A stretch of DNA of 64,000 nt from Akkermansia biwaensis. Its GTDB lineage: Bacteria; Verrucomicrobiota; Verrucomicrobiia; Verrucomicrobiales; Akkermansiaceae. The position numbers and the translations under genes were made by a program. The notes beneath the pieces are model-generated. The model worked only from the letters and a program-made list of their open reading frames with translations. It was not told where the DNA came from and ran no database searches. The stretch lies in the NCBI RefSeq assembly GCF_026072915.1, contig NZ_AP025943.1, forward strand, positions 2,480,001 through 2,544,000, read 5' to 3'. Below are positions 44,471-49,470 of the stretch, one piece after another (positions within the stretch are counted from its first letter, which is position 1; the number at the start of each line of letters is the position of its first letter).

Positions 44471-44745
44471 TGGAGTACACCTATGCTTATTGCTGGCTAA
44501 GCGGCATAATTGAATTTGGGCGGCAAGTACCGGACGGAGCGTTGGCTATTGCCCGTGCGCCCAAGGGTAGCCGTAAGCTCAGGACTGCCGTCAGCACATG
44601 GGCTACTCATGATCATGAGACCAACACCCTGCTGGTGCCCGGTATGCCTGCCGCCCTTAATCCCTATCATGCGATACAGGCATTTAGGCGGTTTGCCGAT
44701 CTTGTGGATGCGGATTTACCAAGGGAGGAGGGCCAGCCGTCATGA
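44467..44745 (+). CDS. Small early protein, unknown (92 aa)
   Basis: A 92-aa product coupled by ATGA at both ends (44467 and 44742). Composition is globular (EYTYAYCWLSGIIEFG at the start). No family recognised. Coupling on both sides makes expression likely. Confidence 0.55.
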   Translation: MMEYTYAYCWLSGIIEFGRQVPDGALAIARAPKGSRKLRTAVSTWATHDHETNTLLVPGMPAALNPYHAIQAFRRFADLVDADLPREEGQPS

Positions 44746-44975
44746 CTGATCCCATCTACTGCTATTACCACCGGCACGCCCGCCTGGAGATCACCCAGCG
44801 GTACGGGCAGACCTATGCGGTCTGCCCGGAGTGCCGGCAAGCCCTGGCCAAGGCCCTCGGTCCGGAGACATACCGCGCCAATTGCGGCGATTATCACGCC
44901 TCAGACGATATAATCCACAGACTGACCAACAAGGTCCCTCGGACACGCCGTCCCTCCCATCTACATGTACATTGA
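44742..44975 (+). CDS. Small Cys/His protein, possible zinc ribbon (77 aa)
   Basis: A 77-aa protein with a C/H pattern (CYYHRHARLEIT, then VCPECRQAL), which may bind zinc as a short zinc ribbon. The C-terminus is basic (VPRTRRPSHLHVH). It is in the early operon between coupled unknown genes. Such proteins may bind host proteins or nucleic acid. Confidence 0.5.
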   Translation: MTDPIYCYYHRHARLEITQRYGQTYAVCPECRQALAKALGPETYRANCGDYHASDDIIHRLTNKVPRTRRPSHLHVH

Positions 44976-44981
44976 CCAGCC

Positions 44982-45248
44982 ATGACCTACGATCCAGAGA
45001 CCCTATGCACGCTGATCAGCATGCAGCTGTCCAGATTTGCCGGAGCCGGCAACTACTGGACTATCTACGACCCACACTGGCCGGGCATGATAGCCATCCG
45101 GCTGGAGCAGCTGGGAGAGCGCTATGTCCCGGTGGACGGCGCTAAATTCTACACATGGCTACAGACGCCCGACCTCACTTGGCAGGATGTCGTATCTATG
45201 GTAGCCCGCAAGCGCAAGCAACTCAATAAGACTCACAACCACAAATAA
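44982..45248 (+). CDS. Small early protein, unknown (88 aa)
   Basis: An 88-aa product with aromatic-rich middle (GAGNYWTIYDPHWPGMIAI) and a lysine-rich tail. No family recognised. In-operon position and 6-bp spacing to the previous gene support it. Confidence 0.5.
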   Translation: MTYDPETLCTLISMQLSRFAGAGNYWTIYDPHWPGMIAIRLEQLGERYVPVDGAKFYTWLQTPDLTWQDVVSMVARKRKQLNKTHNHK

Positions 45249-45258
45249 TTAATATAAT

Positions 45259-45489
45259 ATGGCCTACATTAATAGGCGCGAGATCCGCGCTAAGGAGTTA
45301 CTGACCGAGACCGCAACCATTTACAACAGGGTGGGATCTACGGATTTAGCTCGTCTTGATCCATCAAACATCGTTACTGATAACGAGTTATCCATTATGG
45401 ATTTAGTTACCACTTATGATGATCTTATAGATGATCTTGATGATATAAGGTTCAGGCTCAATGAGATGTTTGATTTACTACAGGATTAA
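45259..45489 (+). CDS. Small acidic early protein, unknown (76 aa)
   Basis: A 76-aa acidic protein with an Asp-rich C-terminal helix (YDDLIDDLDDIRFRLNEM). Its DNA is AT-rich compared with the neighbours. Very acidic small phage proteins often mimic DNA or bind host enzymes, but nothing proves that here. Confidence 0.5.
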   Translation: MAYINRREIRAKELLTETATIYNRVGSTDLARLDPSNIVTDNELSIMDLVTTYDDLIDDLDDIRFRLNEMFDLLQD

Positions 45490-45507
45490 CCCCACACACC
45501 GATAGAG

Positions 45508-46032
45508 ATGAGCAAGACGCGCACAACAACCAAGGCAACCGACCAACAGGTCATCAAGGATCGGGCCGAATTCTGCCAGACCCTGGACGACATCGCCCGC
45601 AAGGGCGTCGAGCTGGATACCTTGCAGGCAGCCAAGGAGGCTGCCATGCAAAAAGTCCTCACGGATCATGATCCCAGGATCAGTGAGCTGACCAAGGATA
45701 TTGACCGCCTCACCAAGATGGCTGAGCAATGGGCTGCTCCTCGCCGTGAGGAGTTGTTTGCCAAGGGACGCAAGTCCGGCACCACCGCCCTGACCACTTA
45801 CGGCTACCGCCTGGGCCAGCCCAGCCTCAAGCCCGCCAATGGCTGGACATGGGCTAAGGTAGTGCAGCTGCTTAAGACCACTCGCCGTAAGGTGTACCTG
45901 GTCACCAAGGTGACCCCGGATAAGGAGGCAATCCGCCAGCATGTCAAGCCCCACAAGCTTGCCAAGCTGGGGCTTAAGATTGAGCAGGTAGAGACGTTTT
46001 ACGTAGAGAGGAGCACCCAGCGCGATGACTGA
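45508..46032 (+). CDS. gam: Host-nuclease inhibitor Gam (Mu Gam-like)
   Basis: A 174-aa protein that coats double-stranded DNA ends and protects them from exonucleases. The pattern matches Phage_Mu_Gam: a long N-terminal helix (LAAKEAAMQKVLTD... with ISELTKDIDRLTKMAEQW), the loop AAPRREELFAKGR, then the beta part (TTYGYRLGQPSLKPANGWTW). Downstream of the transposase genes as expected. Its stop overlaps the next gene's start. Confidence 0.8.
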   Translation: MSKTRTTTKATDQQVIKDRAEFCQTLDDIARKGVELDTLQAAKEAAMQKVLTDHDPRISELTKDIDRLTKMAEQWAAPRREELFAKGRKSGTTALTTYGYRLGQPSLKPANGWTWAKVVQLLKTTRRKVYLVTKVTPDKEAIRQHVKPHKLAKLGLKIEQVETFYVERSTQRDD

Positions 46033-46216
46033 GATGGAGGTAGTCTACATTGATAACCATGTCGTCCTGACTATCACGACAGGATCGGTGCGCGGAGCAA
46101 GCACTGCAACACTGATCCATCTGACTCCCGCACAGCGCCAGCAGCTGATCAAGGCCCTGCAACACCCCAAGCCCTATCAGCCCAAGGACAACAACAATCC
46201 ATCCATCGTCATATGA
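46025..46216 (+). CDS. Small early protein, unknown (63 aa)
   Basis: A 63-aa product overlapping the Gam gene stop and, by ATGA, the next start (46213). Beta-rich N-terminus (VVYIDNHVVLTITTG). No family recognised. Confidence 0.5.
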   Translation: MTEMEVVYIDNHVVLTITTGSVRGASTATLIHLTPAQRQQLIKALQHPKPYQPKDNNNPSIVI

Positions 46217-46848
46217 GCAAGCCACTTACCAAGCGACAGATCACCGTACTCTCCATTATGGCCGGCAAGGCCTACAAGCGCATCCAGTCCCAGGGCTGCC
46301 CCCTACCGTCTCTGACGGATTGGCGGCATGACGAGATTTGGGCTGCCACAGGTGTCACCGAGTCACTGACCAAGGCCACCCAAGAGCACTACGTGCCTAT
46401 ATATAATAGGCTGGCCTCCTACCTGGGCGAGGCTCCCCTCAAGAACCGGACTTGGACGGAGATGGACAAGGCTATTCACAACCTGCGTGATGCCATGCAG
46501 CGCTATGAGACAGCGCTGGACTATCTGGCGGCTATTGTGCGCGACCAACTGCATCTATCCTGCACAGGTCGGACTGTGTACAATACCCTGCGAGATCATG
46601 CTGCCGTGGAGCATGTCCAGTACCTGATGTACACCATCATCAACCGTGGACGCTCGGATGCCCGCAAGATGGCCTCAGAGACCGGTCAAGAGACCTACGA
46701 GCCGCACGCGGATCCTCGCACGATGCCGCCCGGCAAGCTGGCTGATCATGTCGGGGCTGTCCCTCTTGAGCGCCACCGCTCAGCTCTGGAGGCTAACTGG
46801 GATATGACCGCCCGCAAGTACAACCAGGGGAGGTGCAGTCATGAGTAA
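46213..46848 (+). CDS. Early/middle protein, unknown (211 aa)
   Basis: A 211-aa protein with helical sequence, opening LTKRQITVLSIMAGKAYKRI. It occupies the region where Mu carries gp16/GemA, but I cannot see the GemA signature. It overlaps the following gene by 8 bp. Function unknown. Confidence 0.5.
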   Translation: MSKPLTKRQITVLSIMAGKAYKRIQSQGCPLPSLTDWRHDEIWAATGVTESLTKATQEHYVPIYNRLASYLGEAPLKNRTWTEMDKAIHNLRDAMQRYETALDYLAAIVRDQLHLSCTGRTVYNTLRDHAAVEHVQYLMYTIINRGRSDARKMASETGQETYEPHADPRTMPPGKLADHVGAVPLERHRSALEANWDMTARKYNQGRCSHE

Positions 46849-47143
46849 TCCTGACTATCCGCTCACTTGGCCGGACGGGATGGATCGCTCCCCCCATGTT
46901 CCTCTTAATCGCACAGCGGTTACTGAGTGGGCGGTAGGCATGACGGTTGTGGTGCCCTATGGTCATGGACTCAATCAGCGATGCACATCCGGCAAGTTAC
47001 TTCGCAAGATTAATCCCTGCGGCAGTGGCGATTACTGGATGGTTAAGTATATTGCTCATCCCGGAGGCACTTATGTCACCGAGCGTGAGTTGCGCGATCA
47101 TTACAGCATGGTTGGTTATTATGCGGATAAGCTCGCGTCCTGA
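46841..47143 (+). CDS. Last early protein, unknown (100 aa)
   Basis: A 100-aa product with an SH3-like feel (MTVVVPYGHGLNQRCTSGKL and GDYWMVKYIAHPGGTYVTER). No family recognised. It is the final gene before a strong terminator at 47172. Confidence 0.5.
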   Translation: MSNPDYPLTWPDGMDRSPHVPLNRTAVTEWAVGMTVVVPYGHGLNQRCTSGKLLRKINPCGSGDYWMVKYIAHPGGTYVTERELRDHYSMVGYYADKLAS

Positions 47144-47171
47144 CCACCTATTAGTACATCACGCCATTTCA

Positions 47172-47201
47172 GGCCGCCAGGTAGTTCCTGGCGGCCTTTT
47201 T
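47172..47201 (+). terminator. Rho-independent terminator of the early operon
   Basis: Stem GGCCGCCAGG (47172-47181) with CCTGGCGGCC (47187-47196) and a T-run (47197-47201). It ends plus-strand early transcription, so any plus-strand RNA further right needs its own promoter. Confidence 0.92.
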
Positions 47202-47205
47202 CATT

Positions 47206-47436
47206 TCAATCATCTTCCTCTTCATTCCTGATCACAATCCATACGTTGTTGAGCACATCCCGCACCCATGCTGTTATTTCATGACCCTGGCGGGTGGACC
47301 ACATCAGCGCAATGGCTGACTCCCGCAGATGATAGGTCTGGGGATGTTCTTTGCCTTGGTCCTGCGGAGATATAACAGTGACTGATCCGTACACGGGGAT
47401 CGGCGTCACTACGATGGGTGTTTCTGTGTCAGACAT
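47206..47436 (-). CDS. Small protein near the right end, unknown (76 aa)
   Basis: A 76-aa reading from MSDTETPIVV (47436); a longer one from 47478 adds 14 residues. It has a beta-rich, acidic-tail character (NVWIVIRNEEEDD). It is divergent from the candidate small RNA at 47546 and convergent with the early operon. A regulator or anti-defence partner is possible by analogy with genes at the right end of such phages. Confidence 0.5.
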   Translation of the reverse strand: MSDTETPIVVTPIPVYGSVTVISPQDQGKEHPQTYHLRESAIALMWSTRQGHEITAWVRDVLNNVWIVIRNEEEDD

Positions 47437-47545
47437 GGTTGCTATTTCATCCAGTTTACACCACTTCTGCAACATCATTGCAACCGGGTTTCATCCCCTA
47501 TGCAACGGAGGTTCACTTGCCGCCAGGTGATCACGCCCGGCCTTT

Positions 47546-47644
47546 TCGCTCCCTCACAGAGGCGTGGATTGAAACAAAAGCATTATAGACAACAGCCCCT
47601 ATAAGCAATTCAGGCCGTCAGGTTATCCCTGGCGGCCTTTTTTT
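47546..47644 (+). ncRNA. Candidate RNA anti-CRISPR: solitary I-C-like repeat unit plus terminator
   Basis: A single CRISPR-like repeat (47546-47576) inside the prophage matches the host 31-bp repeat at 26 positions. The last 14 nt (GCGTGGATTGAAAC), which include the Cas5-type crRNA handle, are identical. The mismatches fall at positions 1, 6, 14, 16 and 17 and disturb the GCACCC/GGGTGC stem. It is followed by 36 nt and a Rho-independent terminator (47613-47644). The early-operon terminator lies upstream, so an independent transcript is expected. A possible promoter is TTGCAA (47478) and TATGCA (47499), with a short 15-bp spacer. The role is inferred from known phage solitary repeat units. Confidence 0.65.
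47613..47644 (+). terminator. Rho-independent terminator downstream of the solitary repeat
   Basis: Stem GGCCGTCAGG (47613-47622, one G-U pair) with CCTGGCGGCC (to 47637) and seven T (47638-47644). No plus-strand protein gene lies between the previous terminator and this one, so it must end a noncoding RNA. Confidence 0.9.
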
Positions 47645-47662
47645 GAGTTGCCCTGCCGGATG

Positions 47663-47863
47663 TTATAGTCCATCCAATAGGTCCTTTATCTTACCTGACC
47701 TCTCCGCAATATCCTCGCACGCTTTAGCAGTGACGTCGTCCTCATCCCTCAATCGCATGGCATGCAATTTGTCTATGGCATCATTGAGCAGGTCCATGAG
47801 GTCCCGGCGTTGTTGATGATAATTGATTAGTCTCGATGTGATGTTGTCGTCCATGACCGACAC
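47663..47863 (-). CDS. Small right-end protein, unknown (66 aa)
   Basis: A 66-aa helical protein (MSVMDDNITSRLINYHQQRR then coiled-coil-like to the end). Low-complexity helix suggests a small binding protein. It is read towards the candidate small RNA. Expression is plausible but unproven. Confidence 0.45.
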   Translation of the reverse strand: MSVMDDNITSRLINYHQQRRDLMDLLNDAIDKLHAMRLRDEDDVTAKACEDIAERSGKIKDLLDGL

Positions 47864-48169
47864 ATCGCTCTGATTAACCTCACAGTCCAGTCTATCCGGA
47901 CATTTTTAATTTTTCGTCGGGTAATCCTTGGCGATTTCGATTTCTTGCAGCGTGGACCCATATCTGTGCAGGGCGTCTGCACACCATCTGCATAGATCTT
48001 TCCTGGGTGATTCGTTTTGATCAGATACTTGTCATTGACCCGTGTTTTGCCCTCCGTTTTGATCAGATACCTACTTGTGCTCGGCATCGCTTGCAACCTC
48101 TTTTGTTTTCAAGCTTCCAACGGATTTCAACCTTAATTCAACACTGATCAACTATCCTGTCGTCCCTCA
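47864..48169 (-). promoter_or_regulatory. Prophage right end with transposase binding sites
   Basis: No gene. Inverted copies of ATCTGATCAA lie at 48017-48026 and 48059-48068, 42 bp apart. A degenerate terminal site (GACGACAGGATAGTTGATCA read on the minus strand, 48145-48164) is homologous to the second left site. The prophage ends at CCCTCA, 48169, about 14 bp past the terminal site, close to the 16 bp seen at the left. Confidence 0.75.
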
Positions 48170-48173
48170 CCTG
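48170..48173. repeat. Target-site duplication, right copy (CCTG)
   Basis: Second copy of CCTG at the prophage junction, followed by AGCG, the end of the interrupted CRISPR spacer, and then the repeat at 48178. See the left copy at 14730. Confidence 0.7.
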
Positions 48174-48177
48174 AGCG

Positions 48178-48789
48178 GTCGCACCCTCACGGGTGCGTGG
48201 ATTGAAACAATGCTGGATGGAAAGGTCCGGTCTCTATCTGGAGTCGCACCCTCACGGGTGCGTGGATTGAAACCGGATTGTGCGGGTGCGCGATTGGGCC
48301 GCAGATGTGTCGCACCCTCACGGGTGCGTGGATTGAAACAACGTCCAGCCATATCTCGCCGGCCGTAAAGCCGGTCGCACCCTCACGGGTGCGTGGATTG
48401 AAACCGGGATGCGGTCCAGATACCTGCTCAGGTCAGCGTGTCGCACCCTCACGGGTGCGTGGATTGAAACAAATCCAAAAGAATCATATCAATCCCTTAT
48501 CAATAAGTCGCACCCTCACGGGTGCGTGGATTGAAACTATGATCTCCTTAAGAGAGTTTTTGCCTGGCATCTGTCGCACCCTCACGGGTGCGTGGATTGA
48601 AACCCCTCACGGGTCCGCTCACGTGCAGGCAACTGTGTCGCACCCTCACGGGTGCGTGGATTGAAACTCCGGCCGACGCCTGTTGCCTCCGCTACGTCGT
48701 AGTCGCACCCTCACGGGTGCGTGGATTGAAACCGCGTTACATAGGAGGTCGTCTCGCGGGAAAATAGTCTCACCCTCACGGGTGCGTGG
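48178..48789 (+). CRISPR. Type I-C-like CRISPR array, right (leader-distal) arm
   Basis: Nine identical 31-bp repeats start at 48178, 48243, 48309, 48374, 48440, 48507, 48573, 48637 and 48702, with nine spacers of 33-36 nt. A degenerate final repeat (48767-48789) keeps only the first ~22 positions with changes, marking the trailing end. Spacer 3 (48340-48373) matches the prophage at 15882-15915 (33/34). Spacer 4 (48405-48439) matches 42492-42526 on the opposite strand (34/35). This arm is separated from its leader by the prophage. Confidence 0.97.
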
Positions 48790-49103
48790 TCATACGGATT
48801 GTTCATATTCCAGCATAGTGCTCCTTCATGTACACAGGAGAATGAATAAGCAACAGTTATGCTTCAATATTTCACGATGCTAGAAAGCCGCCAGATTTTT
48901 TCTGGCGGCTTTTTTGTGTCGGTTAAGACAGGTGGGACAGGCCCGGATGATTCAAGGCCGGTCAGTCTTCCATGTTATCCCCTTATGGATCATGATTTCC
49001 CGTCAGTCATTCCACAGGTATTCCTGATATTTTATCAGGCTTCCTGCCTCCGGCAGCTGTTTGTATGAGATAGTTTGCCCTGTGAAGACAAGGGGTTATC
49101 CCG
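48790..49103. other. intergenic region after the CRISPR array
   Basis: No gene supported. It contains the array's terminator at 48887 and otherwise unremarkable sequence. No cas genes follow the array here. Confidence 0.4.
48887..48915 (+). terminator. Rho-independent terminator downstream of the CRISPR array
   Basis: GCCGCCAGA (48887-48895), a T5 loop, TCTGGCGGC (48901-48909) and a T-run. It would end transcripts from the array side. Confidence 0.9.
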
Positions 49104-49379
49104 TTATTGCTTCCATCTTTTGAGGTGCGGGAAGAATTGCTTCATGCCGGACCGGGCTTCTTCCACGGTATATTTCTTTTCCGAGTCCTTGTTGAATTCA
49201 TCAAGGTATTCCAGGTTGTGCTCGATCATTTCATCCATGGTGCAGTCCCGGGTGAAACGGCCCTCTGCATAGCAGTAGTGGCAGTAATCCTCGTTGCTAC
49301 TTCCGTCCGCTTCTTTTCCGAAGGTGGAGTCGTTTACAGGCATGCCGCAGCTCTGGCAGAATTGTTGTTCCATTTCCAT
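49104..49379 (-). CDS. Putative zinc-ribbon protein
   Basis: A 91-aa protein with two CxxC pairs (CQSCGMPV near residue 8 and CHYCYAEG near residue 33), the layout of the zinc-ribbon family found in many bacteria (Zn_ribbon_2-like). The helical C-terminus has no known activity. Function unknown; it is a lone gene just past the CRISPR array. Confidence 0.75.
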   Translation of the reverse strand: MEMEQQFCQSCGMPVNDSTFGKEADGSSNEDYCHYCYAEGRFTRDCTMDEMIEHNLEYLDEFNKDSEKKYTVEEARSGMKQFFPHLKRWKQ

Positions 49380-49470
49380 GTTTGTTGGCGGGTTGTTTGT
49401 TACTTGTTCTCTGCAAGAATGTCCGTGATATTCCGGAGAAGGAGATTGTTCCTATTGTGCCGGGAAAGGG

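Larger units (their letters stand above)
14734..48169. mobile_element. Complete Mu-like transposable prophage (siphovirus type), about 33.4 kb
   Basis: Boundaries come from the split CRISPR spacer, the CCTG duplication, TG/CA terminal dinucleotides and inverted transposase-site repeats at both ends. Content is that of a transposable phage: repressor and Ner-like regulator, MuA-like transposase, MuB-like ATPase, Gam, then a full head-tail module with Mu-type gp27/gp28/gp29-like terminase and portal proteins. No tail sheath is seen, so it is nearer B3/D3112-type siphophages than Mu itself. All main genes appear intact, so it may be inducible. Confidence 0.95.

Noticed and set aside
47827-48096. 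Minus-strand 89-aa frame at the prophage right end
   Set aside because: It overlaps the transposase binding sites and a more plausible small gene; composition is not protein-like.
14729-48174. A standard 5-bp target-site duplication
   Set aside because: Only CCTG (4 bp) is identical; the next base differs on the two sides, so a perfect 5-bp duplication cannot be claimed.
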